Below, one piece after another: positions 5,518 through 12,202 of a stretch of DNA of 18,854 nucleotides. Both the position numbers and the translations under genes were made by a program. Position 1 is the first letter of the stretch; each line of letters opens with the position of its first letter. The stretch comes from Parcubacteria group bacterium (GTDB lineage: Bacteria > Patescibacteriota > Minisyncoccia > JACPCQ01): the NCBI GenBank assembly GCA_016179715.1, contig JACPCQ010000004.1, positions 1 through 18,854 on the forward strand. Reading direction: 5' to 3'. The notes under the pieces are model-generated. The model had not been told where the DNA came from, did no database searches, and was given only the letters and a program-made list of their open reading frames with translations.

Positions 5518-5526
5518 ATAAATCGT

Positions 5527-6093
5527 ATGGCGAATTTTAACGCAGTGAGCACACTTGTTCCGGAGCGCGTTTTTTTTACCAAGGGAGTCGGGGTACACAA
5601 GGACAAACTTGCGGCCTTTGAGCTTGCGTTGCGAAAGGCCGGCATTGAGATTTGCAATCTTGTGTATGTCTCAAGCATTTTTCCTCCGAAGTGCAAAATT
5701 CTGCCGCGCGCAACCGGCATAAAATATCTGCATCCCGGGCAGATTACGTTCGCGGTGCTGGCGCGAGGCGAAACGAATGAACCCAACCGCTTGGTTGCGG
5801 CCTCCGTCGGGCTTGCAACCCCGCATGACCGCGATGGGTACGGGTATCTCTCCGAGCACCATTCATACGGAGAAACCGCGCAAAAGGCAGGGGATTATGC
5901 CGAAGACCTTGCGGCAACCATGCTTGCCACCACCCTCGGGATTTCGTTTGACGCAGAAAGCGCATGGGACGAGCGTAAACAGACATACAAGGCGAGCGGG
6001 AAAATTTTCAAAACCATGAACATTACGCAGTCTGCCGAAGGCGACAAAGATGGATTGTGGACAACGGTCATAACGGCGGCGGTGTTTGTGTAA
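5527..6093 (+). CDS. pdaD: pyruvoyl-dependent arginine decarboxylase
   Basis: A 188-residue proenzyme converting arginine to agmatine, the first step of agmatine-type polyamine synthesis. The signature NLVYVSSIFPPKCK holds the self-cleavage pair Ser49-Ser50; cutting between them leaves a small beta chain and an alpha chain with an N-terminal pyruvoyl group. Glu110 in GYGYLSEHHSYG corresponds to the conserved catalytic Glu. The C-terminus (GLWTTVITAAVFV) and the length match the family. An upstream in-frame start at 5398 is rejected because the promoter lies inside that stretch. No speB or speE homologue is in the window, so the use of agmatine cannot be told. The gene stands alone with its own promoter and no clear terminator before the next unit. 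Confidence 0.93.
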   Translation: MANFNAVSTLVPERVFFTKGVGVHKDKLAAFELALRKAGIEICNLVYVSSIFPPKCKILPRATGIKYLHPGQITFAVLARGETNEPNRLVAASVGLATPHDRDGYGYLSEHHSYGETAQKAGDYAEDLAATMLATTLGISFDAESAWDERKQTYKASGKIFKTMNITQSAEGDKDGLWTTVITAAVFV

Positions 6094-6136
6094 CCTCCGT
6101 TACTGTCTTGACACCGCACATTCGGAGGAGTACTAT
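6094..6136 (+). promoter_or_regulatory. promoter and inverted repeat before the RHH/RelE pair
   Basis: TTGACA (6108-6113, consensus), 17 nt, TACTAT (6131-6136). The -35 and spacer lie between the arms of an inverted repeat CCTCCG (6094-6099)/CGGAGG (6123-6128), which could be an operator for the antitoxin or a hairpin at the end of pdaD. Predicted leader about 27 nt without a Shine-Dalgarno. Confidence 0.55.
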
Positions 6137-6169
6137 AAAATCATATTAAAATATCTTACTCACCTATCC

Positions 6170-6391
6170 ATGACAACCATATCTGTTCCCCTTCGTAAAA
6201 AACAAGAAGAGCAGTTGGAGGGATTAATTAAATCGGGAGTCGGTTCCTCTCGCGCCGATGTGATGCGTCGGGCCCTTGAACGGCTCTCGGAAGAAGAAGC
6301 AGTTGCCGCAGTTTTGAGAGCAGAGCAAGAGATTGCAGAAAAAAAAGTGCTTCGCGGAGACCTTAAAAAACTGTTAAAGAAAATGCCGTAG
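6170..6391 (+). CDS. ribbon-helix-helix antitoxin (CopG/ParD-like)
   Basis: A 73-residue protein. The opening strand MTTISVPLRKKQEEQLEGL and the following SSRADVMRRALERL helix have the form of a ribbon-helix-helix DNA-binding domain. The acidic-then-basic C-terminal helix (about 40-73) would wrap around the partner toxin. It is followed 4 nt later by a RelE/ParE-type toxin gene, so the two form a type II toxin-antitoxin module; the antitoxin probably represses its own promoter. I start it at the ATG at 6170, since the RHH strand begins there; the open frame further upstream (to 6086) covers the promoter. No Shine-Dalgarno is seen. Confidence 0.85.
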   Translation: MTTISVPLRKKQEEQLEGLIKSGVGSSRADVMRRALERLSEEEAVAAVLRAEQEIAEKKVLRGDLKKLLKKMP

Positions 6392-6395
6392 CCGT

Positions 6396-6653
6396 ATGGA
6401 CGTCGCATATACGCCGTCTTTCGTGCGGCAACTTAAAAAACTCGAGCCCGAGCTGCAACAAGAAGTTATTGAGAAAGTTGCCTTATTCAAAGACAAGAGA
6501 AACCACAAACAACTCAAGGTGCATAAATTATACGGACGAATGGCGGGGCGCTACAGTTTTGCGGTGAACTATCGTGTACGCGTGGTGTTTTCTTTCCTCA
6601 CCAGACAAGAAGCCGCGCTTCTTGCAATCGGAGAACACGACGTATACCAATGA
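6396..6653 (+). CDS. RelE/ParE superfamily toxin
   Basis: An 85-residue toxin of the RelE/ParE fold. Signs: the N-terminal pattern YTPSFVRQLKKLEPELQQEV, a central LKVHKLYGRMAGRYSFAVNY block typical of RelE-type ribosome-dependent mRNA interferases, the strand YRVRVVFSFL and the terminal AIGEHDVYQ, where many relatives have I-G-x-H-D-x-V-Y. Basic residues and the late His fit the RelE branch better than ParE, but the target cannot be settled by eye. It follows the antitoxin stop by 4 nt and ends 40 bp before the convergent recombinase gene. Confidence 0.85.
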   Translation: MDVAYTPSFVRQLKKLEPELQQEVIEKVALFKDKRNHKQLKVHKLYGRMAGRYSFAVNYRVRVVFSFLTRQEAALLAIGEHDVYQ

Positions 6654-6693
6654 CCCGCCGGCGCGTCGTAGAGAAGGATTTCCGGTCCACCCG

Positions 6694-7629
6694 TTAATCT
6701 CCGTCGCTTTGTTTTCTCCGACGTGCATGAAACGCCTTATGCACCTCGCCGAGCTGGCGGTTGGTTACGTGCGTGTAAATTTGCGTGGTCATGATACTGG
6801 CGTGTCCCAGCAGTGTCTGCACCGAGCGAACGTCGGCTCCGTTCGCAAGTAAATCTGTGGCAAATGCGTGGCGAATCACATGCGGAGTCACTTTTTTTGC
6901 GATGCCTGCTTTTTTGGCATAGAACGCAACAATGCGCTCTACCGAGCGGGGAGTAAGGCGAAGCTCGCGCGCTCCTCCGGATTGCGTTACTGCTCCATTG
7001 CGCATAACAGGAACAAAAAGCGCTTCTTCACTATCCGCTCTTCGCTCCAAATATGCACGTAGTGCCGCTTTTGCGGAAGGGGACAAAAATACTATGCGCA
7101 CCTTTTCTCCCTTGCCGCGAACGGAAAAATTGTCTTGTGTGAGATCAATGGTATCGCGGCTAAGCGCGCAAAGTTCCGCAACGCGAAGTCCGGTGGAGAA
7201 AAGGAGTTCCAGCATCGCGCGATCGCGAAGCGGCCTTATGTCCGTCCCGGTAGGAGCCGAGAGCAGACGCTCAAGTTCTGCGGCGCTCAACAGGTCGAGC
7301 TCGCGCTCACCAACCGAGGCAAGTTCAATGCGCTCCGCAGGCAAAGACACAACGCCGCGGCGCATCAAAAACGACAAAAAACCGCGCAGTGCGATGAGGT
7401 AATAGTTCTGGGTCTTGCGTTTTACCGCACCGCCGCGATTCAGGTGCAACCGGAACCTCCGCACAACATCTTCAGTAACATCTCCGGGCGCAGACAGACG
7501 AGCAAAAGTAAAAAATCGCGTGAGATATCGGTCGTAATTCGCAACCGTCCGCAAGCTTCTGCCGCGCTCAATTTCCAAATATTCCAGATACTGGCGGCGC
7601 AGTTTCACAATATCTTCCATGCCTTCCAT
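6694..7629 (-). CDS. Xer-type tyrosine recombinase
   Basis: A 311-residue site-specific recombinase. An N-terminal SAM-like core-binding domain (about 10-95) is followed by the catalytic domain. All active residues are visible: Arg149 (TGLRVAEL), Lys173 (RGKGEKVR), His250 and Arg253 (PHVIRHAFA), His276 (LLGHASI) and the nucleophile Tyr285 (TQIYTHV). Length and layout match XerC/XerD, which resolve chromosome dimers at dif; small genomes often have one such enzyme. Integration of an element is the alternative, given the nearby tRNA and toxin-antitoxin genes, but no element ends are found. The ATG at 7629 follows AGAGGAG at 9 nt. An in-frame ATG three codons later is a less likely start. Confidence 0.92.
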   Translation of the reverse strand: MEGMEDIVKLRRQYLEYLEIERGRSLRTVANYDRYLTRFFTFARLSAPGDVTEDVVRRFRLHLNRGGAVKRKTQNYYLIALRGFLSFLMRRGVVSLPAERIELASVGERELDLLSAAELERLLSAPTGTDIRPLRDRAMLELLFSTGLRVAELCALSRDTIDLTQDNFSVRGKGEKVRIVFLSPSAKAALRAYLERRADSEEALFVPVMRNGAVTQSGGARELRLTPRSVERIVAFYAKKAGIAKKVTPHVIRHAFATDLLANGADVRSVQTLLGHASIMTTQIYTHVTNRQLGEVHKAFHARRRKQSDGD

Positions 7630-7664
7630 TATATACCGCTCCTCTGTTTATCCACATACACAGA

Positions 7665-7693
7665 TTGCCGCGAGCATACTACTGTGCTTTTAT
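7665..7693 (+). promoter_or_regulatory. promoter of the structured leader RNA
   Basis: TTGCCG (7665-7670), 17 nt, TTTTAT (7688-7693) with an extended -10 TGC. It would start transcription near 7700, divergent from the recombinase gene. Confidence 0.45.
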
Positions 7694-7791
7694 GTAAAAA
7701 GGCAGCTTTGTTCACCCGGTCTTCTTCGCGCGAACTACCGCTGTCCCGCGCAAGCCAAAGAAGACCGCCGGCCGCAAGGGAGGACCTCGTT

Positions 7792-7848
7792 ATGAAGGTC
7801 CCACTGTGTCGCCGTAACGGCACCGCCATGGCGTCTGGAAGGGGCTGA
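7792..7848 (+). CDS. possible 18-residue leader peptide
   Basis: AAGGGAGG (7776-7783), 8 nt, then ATG and MKVPLCRRNGTAMASGRG before TGA. The start codon lies in the loop of the GGACCT/AGGTCC hairpin, whose 5' arm directly follows the ribosome binding site, so folding could limit its translation. Two adjacent Arg codons and one Cys are present, but there is no run of one amino acid as in classical attenuators. It could be chance. Confidence 0.3.
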   Translation: MKVPLCRRNGTAMASGRG

Positions 7849-7880
7849 ACGACCGAAGGAGGGCCGCGCAAGCGGCCAGC

Positions 7881-7911
7881 GGGAGGAAGTTGCGTTGCTC
7901 AACTTCCTCCC
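7881..7911 (+). terminator. strong hairpin in the rpsO leader
   Basis: GGGAGGAAGTTG pairs perfectly with CAACTTCCTCCC around a 7-nt loop, followed by CAAAAACTTTTTC. The T run starts late, so it is a pause or a first, weaker terminator. Confidence 0.55.
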
Positions 7912-7933
7912 CAAAAACTTTTTCTTTTCTCTA

Positions 7934-7955
7934 CCGAGCGCCGCTCGGATTTTTT
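7934..7955 (+). terminator. intrinsic terminator before rpsO
   Basis: CCGAGC-GCC-GCTCGG (7934-7948) followed by ATTTTTT. A classical terminator that separates the leader RNA from the rpsO promoter. Confidence 0.85.
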
Positions 7956-7994
7956 ATTGCCGCGCAAATTCGCCGTTTCAGCTCTTCCATCGTC

Positions 7995-8023
7995 TTGAAT
8001 CTTTCTGGCACGTATGCTATAAT
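7995..8023 (+). promoter_or_regulatory. promoter of rpsO, nearly on the start codon
   Basis: TTGAAT (7995-8000), 17 nt, TATAAT (8018-8023) with extended -10 TGC. Eight nt separate the -10 from the ATG at 8032, so the leader would be about 1-2 nt. No Shine-Dalgarno. Confidence 0.85.
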
Positions 8024-8031
8024 GTCCGAAC

Positions 8032-8319
8032 ATGCTGAAAAATATACAAAAACGCAAGGTTATAGAACACAGCCGCATCCACGAAAAAGACACCGGCTCT
8101 TCAGAAGTGCAGATTGCGGTCCTTTCCGAGGAGATAACGCAGCTTGCCGGCCACCTGCGCACGCACCGTAAAGACAATCATTCCCGCAGGGGTCTTTTAA
8201 AAAAGGTTTCGGATCGCAGAAAACTGCTGGATTATCTGGCAAAAAAAGACGCGCAACGGTACGGACTTATTATCAAAAAACTCGGACTGAAAGACCATGT
8301 CGGCAAACCCAAAGCATAA
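8032..8319 (+). CDS. rpsO: 30S ribosomal protein S15
   Basis: A 95-residue protein binding the central domain of 16S rRNA early in 30S assembly. The sequence is typical throughout: DTGSSEVQIAVLSEEITQLA, the HLRTHRKDNHSRRGLL rRNA-contact block and the closing DYLAKKDAQRYGLIIKKLGL. Length is normal apart from a short Lys-rich tail. It heads an operon with a NYN nuclease and pnp; rpsO next to pnp is a widespread arrangement. The mRNA from the adjacent promoter would be almost leaderless; read-through of the upstream structured RNA would give a long-leader form. Its last 23 nt overlap the next gene. Confidence 0.97.
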   Translation: MLKNIQKRKVIEHSRIHEKDTGSSEVQIAVLSEEITQLAGHLRTHRKDNHSRRGLLKKVSDRRKLLDYLAKKDAQRYGLIIKKLGLKDHVGKPKA

Positions 8320-8827
8320 GGCACAGCGCGTCGCGGTCTTTATTGACGTACAAAATATGTATCACTCCGCGCGGAGTCTGTATGACGCGCGGGTTAACTT
8401 TAAGAACCTTGTTGCCGTTGCCGTAGGCGAGCGGCAGCTTGTTCGCGCATTCGCATACGTCGTACGCACAAAAACGGGAGAAGAGAACGCGTTCATTGAC
8501 GCCCTGCTGAATCTGGGAATTGAAACGCGGGAAAAAGATTTGCAGGAATTTTACGGCGGAGCAAAAAAGGCAGATTGGGATGTGGGCATTTCCATAGACG
8601 CCGTGCGTACCGCAGAGATTGTGGACACCATCGTGCTTGCAAGCGGGGACGGCGACTTTATCCCGCTCGTAGAATTTCTGAAAAACCAGGGGCGCAGGGT
8701 TGAAGTGATGGCTTTCGGACGTTCCACGTCCGGACGGCTGAAAGAGATTGCCGACGAGTTCATTGACCTTGGCGCCGCTCCGAAACAGTTTTTAATTCCC
8801 ATCGGCAAAAGACGGCCGCGACAGTAA
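8297..8827 (+). CDS. NYN-domain protein (LabA/DUF88-like)
   Basis: A 176-residue protein with the NYN fold, a PIN-related metal-dependent ribonuclease domain. The acidic site is intact: D17 and N20 in VFIDVQNMY, D95 and D101 in DWDVGISID, D118 and D120 in LASGDGDF. The end is basic (GKRRPRQ), which would suit RNA binding. The ATG lies inside rpsO, a 23-nt overlap, so translation is probably coupled to S15. Placement between rpsO and pnp suggests a role in RNA processing or decay; the substrate is unknown. Confidence 0.88.
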   Translation: MSANPKHKAQRVAVFIDVQNMYHSARSLYDARVNFKNLVAVAVGERQLVRAFAYVVRTKTGEENAFIDALLNLGIETREKDLQEFYGGAKKADWDVGISIDAVRTAEIVDTIVLASGDGDFIPLVEFLKNQGRRVEVMAFGRSTSGRLKEIADEFIDLGAAPKQFLIPIGKRRPRQ

Positions 8828-8950
8828 TAAAAAACTGCATCGCGTACATCAGTGGCGATATTAACAGCATAACATAATAAAAAACCGCCGCGTCTCATAA
8901 CGTTTCGCGCTGAAATCGGCGGGCAGCCGTTCTCGGCAGAGTTCTCCGAC

Positions 8951-11083
8951 ATGGCCGGGCGCGCGGACGGAGCCGTGTTGGTTCGTCATGGAGAAACCGC
9001 GGTGTTGGTTGCCGCAGTGATGGGCAGCGCAAAAGAACACCTGGATTATTTTCCGCTCTCGGTAGAATATGAGGAGCGTTTTTATGCGGCGGGAATGATT
9101 CTGGGAAGCCGGTTCATGCGCCGCGAGGGACGGCCGTCCGATGCGGCGGTGCTCAATGCCCGGCTGGTAGACCGCGCCATACGCCCGCTTTTTAATCACG
9201 AGATGCGTAATGAAGTGCAGGTGGTGGTTACCGCGCTTTCCATTGACGAAGCAAATGACCCGGATGTTGCAGCCATCGTTGGCGCCTCGCTCGCGCTCGC
9301 ATCCTCGCGCATTCCGTGGGACGGCCCGATAGCAGCCATGCGCGTGGGGCAGGTGGACGGCGCGTTTGTTATTAATCCGTCCTATGCCGCGCGCGAAGGC
9401 TCAACGCTTGACTTGATACTCTGCAGTAAAAAAGGAAAAATACTCATGATGGAAGCCGGAGTAAAGGAGGTTCCGGAAGATGTGCTTCTGGGTGCTATTG
9501 CTTTTGCTCTTCCCGAACTGGAAAAAATAGAAAAATTTCAGCGCGATATTGTGTCCGAAATCGGGAAACAAAAGATGACTCCGGAAATTCCCGAGATGCC
9601 TGCAGCCGTTACCGAAGCATTTCACCTGCACATACGCAAGCGGCTGGAAGAAGCGCTGTTTATCAAAGAGCGCGAGGAGCGCGACCCCGCTCTCGCCGTG
9701 CTCAAAGCGGAGTGGATGGACATTGTGTCGGGAGTGGATGAGCGCGGACTTCCGCTCGCGGACGGGTATCTTGAAACAATGATAGACAAAATTGTGCACG
9801 AAAATGTCCTTGAGCGCGACCGGCGCGTGGATGAGAGGCCGTTACAAGAAGTCCGTGAACTCTATGCGCAGGTTGGCCTGCTCCCGCGCGCGCACGGGTC
9901 GGGATTATTTTATCGCGGAGAGACGCATATTCTGACCATCGCAACCCTTGGCCCCCCGGGAGACGCGCAGTTGATTGAGGGAATGGAAATACGCACAAAG
10001 AAGCGCTTTATGCATCATTATAATTTTCCGCCCTATTCGGTGGGAGAAACAAAACCCATGCGCGGACCGGGGCGGCGCGAGATCGGGCACGGAGCGCTCG
10101 CCGAGCGGGCGCTGGAACCCATGCTTCCCTCCAAGGAAGAATTCCCCTACACCATCCGTCTTGTCTCCGAAACGCTTTCCTCAAACGGTTCTTCGTCCAT
10201 GGGTTCAACATGCGCGTCTACACTTGCATTGATGGATGCGGGGGTGCCGATAAAAAATCCGGTTGCCGGCATTGCAATGGGCATTATGATTAAAGACGAC
10301 AATACATACAAGGTGCTGACAGACATCCAGGGACCTGAAGACCACTACGGAGACATGGACCTGAAAGTTGCCGGGACCGCAGACGGGATCACTGCCATTC
10401 AAATGGACGTCAAAGTGGACGGAATAACCCTGCCCATGCTGAAAGACGCATTTGCCGCGGCACGGGAAGCGCGCCTGCACATTTTGGATACCCTACGGAC
10501 AACACTCCCCGCGCCGCGCAGCGCACTGTCTCCGTATGCTCCGCGCGTCGTCGTCCTGGAAATTGACCCGGAAAAAATTCGCGATGTCGTGGGGCCCGGC
10601 GGACGGGTCATCAACGCCATTATCGCCGAGACGGGAACCGAGATAGATATTGAGCAGACCGGAAAGGTTTATATCACGGGACGCAACGGGAACGGAAATA
10701 TGGAAAAAGCGGTAGAAACAATTAAAAATCTGACGCGCACTTTTGCGGCAGGGGAAGAGTTTGATGGAACGGTTACGCGTATTTTTGAGTTCGGCGCCAT
10801 GGTGGAAATTGCACCGAAACAGGAGGGGCTTATCCACATATCAAAACTTATCCCCGGGACGCGAGTCCCGAACGTTACGGACGTGCTGAACGTCGGCGAA
10901 GCCGTGCGCGTGCGCATTGAAGACATTGACGAGCTTGGGCGCTTAAATCTTGTCCCCGCGCAGAATCTCAAAGTGCGCGAGTTGGGTAGCGCCCCCCGCC
11001 CGGGGGCGGGCGGCAGACCGGCTCCGCGACACAGTCACGGCAACAATCGCGGCAACTACCGCCCGCCGCATCACGCGCACTGA
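8951..11083 (+). CDS. pnp: polyribonucleotide nucleotidyltransferase (PNPase)
   Basis: A phosphorolytic 3'-5' exoribonuclease. Counting from the ATG at 8951 (710 residues): first RNase PH domain to about 120, helical linker to about 260, second RNase PH domain to about 520 with the SSNGSSSMGSTCA loop and acidic D468/D470 (GDMDLKVAGT), a KH domain near 528-590 with GPGGRVIN, an S1 domain near 595-670 and a Gly/Pro/His-rich tail. Homology clearly begins earlier: the same frame upstream reads TFRAEIGGQPFSAEFSDM, the usual first strand. It is open back to the stop at 8870-8872 yet holds no ATG, GTG or TTG; only an ATA at 8897 stands at the expected place. CCGCCG/CGGCGG could fold across this point. 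True start unresolved. Confidence 0.95.
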   Translation: MAGRADGAVLVRHGETAVLVAAVMGSAKEHLDYFPLSVEYEERFYAAGMILGSRFMRREGRPSDAAVLNARLVDRAIRPLFNHEMRNEVQVVVTALSIDEANDPDVAAIVGASLALASSRIPWDGPIAAMRVGQVDGAFVINPSYAAREGSTLDLILCSKKGKILMMEAGVKEVPEDVLLGAIAFALPELEKIEKFQRDIVSEIGKQKMTPEIPEMPAAVTEAFHLHIRKRLEEALFIKEREERDPALAVLKAEWMDIVSGVDERGLPLADGYLETMIDKIVHENVLERDRRVDERPLQEVRELYAQVGLLPRAHGSGLFYRGETHILTIATLGPPGDAQLIEGMEIRTKKRFMHHYNFPPYSVGETKPMRGPGRREIGHGALAERALEPMLPSKEEFPYTIRLVSETLSSNGSSSMGSTCASTLALMDAGVPIKNPVAGIAMGIMIKDDNTYKVLTDIQGPEDHYGDMDLKVAGTADGITAIQMDVKVDGITLPMLKDAFAAAREARLHILDTLRTTLPAPRSALSPYAPRVVVLEIDPEKIRDVVGPGGRVINAIIAETGTEIDIEQTGKVYITGRNGNGNMEKAVETIKNLTRTFAAGEEFDGTVTRIFEFGAMVEIAPKQEGLIHISKLIPGTRVPNVTDVLNVGEAVRVRIEDIDELGRLNLVPAQNLKVRELGSAPRPGAGGRPAPRHSHGNNRGNYRPPHHAH

Positions 11084-11088
11084 TAAGT

Positions 11089-11241
11089 TCACCCCGTACC
11101 ACAGGAAGCCCTCTGTGTAAACACAGGGAGGAATGTGCGTAAAAAACGCGAAGCGAGATGCCCGGAGGCCACGACTGTAAAACCGTGGTACGGGGTTCAC
11201 CCGAGCCGAACACGTTCGGGCGGGCTCGCCAAAAACTTCTC
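11089..11241 (+). ncRNA. structured intergenic RNA element after pnp, class unknown
   Basis: A 12-bp stem ACCCCGTACCAC/GTGGTACGGGGT (11091-11102 with 11185-11196) encloses CTGTGT-AA-ACACAG and GCGT-AAAAA-ACGC hairpins. GTGG at 11185-11188 can instead pair with CCAC at 11169-11172, so two folds compete. A second hairpin, CCGAAC-AC-GTTCGG (11206-11219), follows and ends in CCAAAAACTT, the same 10-mer that follows the stem at 7881-7911. It may be the end structure of the pnp transcript, a leader of the next gene, or a mobile palindrome. Confidence 0.5.
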
Positions 11242-11278
11242 CGCGCTTTCACGCTTTTTGGGCGCGTATCACATCGTC

Positions 11279-12178
11279 ATGACGGAAGAACCACAAACAA
11301 CCAACGGACAGCAGGAACAGGGCGGATCCCCCATTCCTGCGCTCCGAACGTTTCGCTCCGACGCCGAACGGTATGTAAAAGAGAAGGGCATAACCCTTTC
11401 CGAAATCACCGCAAAAGAAGTTGTCTCCGGACACCTCCGCTACGCCGAAGACGGCAGTGAGCGTATGCGGTTTACAAAGCGTATGATATTGCTTGCCGTT
11501 CTAGCACTCGTATTGCTCTTGAGCAGCACGGCGCTTATGGTGCGGCTTTTCCGCGGCGACGGAAACGGAGCGCCTGTCCCCGTTTCCCGTCCGGAAGCAA
11601 TTCCCTTAGTTACTCCGGAACAAACGGTTCCGTTGGTGATGCCGGAGGGAGATCGGGGCGCGCTTTTGGGCAGCTTCCAGGAAAAAATTAAACAGCCGCT
11701 TCCGGAAAATCGTCTCGTTTTTTTCCCCGTCTTTGAACAAACGGGGGGCGGCGCCGAGCGGTTGGTTTCGGCGCAACGCTTCTTTGCAATTCTTGGCATC
11801 ACGCCCCCGTCGGACATAGAACGCGCGCTGGGAAACGCGTTTCAGTGGAGCGTGCTCCCCGCACAGGGAATAAACCACCTGCTGCTCGTGTTTTCCTCCA
11901 CGCAGCCAAGCCGGGCTCTTGCGGGAATGTTGCGATGGGAGCTTACGCTTATGCGTGATTTGCGGCCGTTATATTCGTCGCGCGTCAACACCGACACGGG
12001 TTTGGGCGCGTTTACCGACACCGTTATGGACAACAATGACGTGCGGGTGCTCCGCAACAATAAGGGAACGCCGGTGCTTCTCTATACGTTTTTTAACAAG
12101 AATCTTCTGCTTATCGCCTCATCCGCAGAAACATTGGAGCGCGCCATCGGCCGCATCGCGGGCATTGCCCCGATTTAA
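11279..12178 (+). CDS. single-TM protein with large C-terminal domain, unknown function
   Basis: A 299-residue protein. Residues 1-67 are polar and cytoplasmic in character (DAERYVKEKGITLSEITAKE), a hydrophobic segment spans about 69-90, a Pro/Val-rich linker follows and a globular domain lies outside. Features such as DTVMDNNDVRVL and LYTFFNKNLLLIASSAETL recur, as I recall, in CPR membrane proteins next to core genes; I know no function. I use the ATG at 11279; the frame is open upstream to a GTG at 11135, but that stretch is the palindromic RNA element and its Shine-Dalgarno-like GGGAGG is only 3 nt from the GTG. No Shine-Dalgarno precedes 11279; a weak TATCAC lies 6 nt before it. Confidence 0.78.
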   Translation: MTEEPQTTNGQQEQGGSPIPALRTFRSDAERYVKEKGITLSEITAKEVVSGHLRYAEDGSERMRFTKRMILLAVLALVLLLSSTALMVRLFRGDGNGAPVPVSRPEAIPLVTPEQTVPLVMPEGDRGALLGSFQEKIKQPLPENRLVFFPVFEQTGGGAERLVSAQRFFAILGITPPSDIERALGNAFQWSVLPAQGINHLLLVFSSTQPSRALAGMLRWELTLMRDLRPLYSSRVNTDTGLGAFTDTVMDNNDVRVLRNNKGTPVLLYTFFNKNLLLIASSAETLERAIGRIAGIAPI

Positions 12179-12186
12179 GATTTTTG

Positions 12187-12195
12187 TGTTATGAT
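12187..12195 (+). promoter_or_regulatory. extended -10 promoter of the DksA-like gene
   Basis: TGT-TATGAT (12187-12195), 7 nt before the ATG at 12203. A TTGCCC at 12165-12170 is a possible -35 at a long 19-nt spacing. It predicts a leaderless mRNA. Confidence 0.5.
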
Positions 12196-12202
12196 AAACA
12201 AT

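Larger units (their letters stand above)
7700..7955 (+). ncRNA. structured, terminated RNA of unknown class upstream of rpsO
   Basis: About 255 nt with no substantial gene but dense secondary structure: a 10-bp stem CGGTCTTCTT/AAGAAGACCG (7717-7726 with 7758-7767) capped by GCGCG/CGCGC; GGACCT/AGGTCC (7782-7787 with 7796-7801); GCCG-TAA-CGGC near 7811; GGCCGC-GCAA-GCGGCC with a GNRA loop (7862-7877); a 12-bp stem (7881-7892 with 7900-7911); and a final intrinsic terminator. I find no hallmarks of tmRNA, RNase P RNA, SRP RNA or a known riboswitch. It may be a free small RNA or an attenuating leader of the rpsO operon. Confidence 0.55.

Noticed and set aside
5398..5526. Upstream extension of pdaD to 5398
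   Set aside because: The promoter lies inside it and the family N-terminus fits the ATG at 5527.
3042..7629. An integrated element bounded by the tRNA-Arg end and the Xer-type recombinase
   Set aside because: The only second copy of the tRNA end is 180 bp away; no copy lies near the recombinase, which itself looks like the chromosomal XerC/D type.
7700..7955. tmRNA, RNase P RNA, SRP RNA or 6S RNA
   Set aside because: No tag frame or tRNA-like end, no RNase P core motifs, no SRP GGAAG loop in context, and the ends do not pair as in 6S RNA.
11089..11241. Cobalamin riboswitch, T-box or tRNA-Tyr
   Set aside because: Short similarities (ACTGTAA, GTGGTAC, CTGTAAA) occur, but no full set of conserved boxes and no tRNA fold; the downstream gene gives no support.
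11135..11278. Upstream extension of the single-TM protein to the GTG at 11135
   Set aside because: It would translate the palindromic element, and the GGGAGG is only 3 nt from the GTG.
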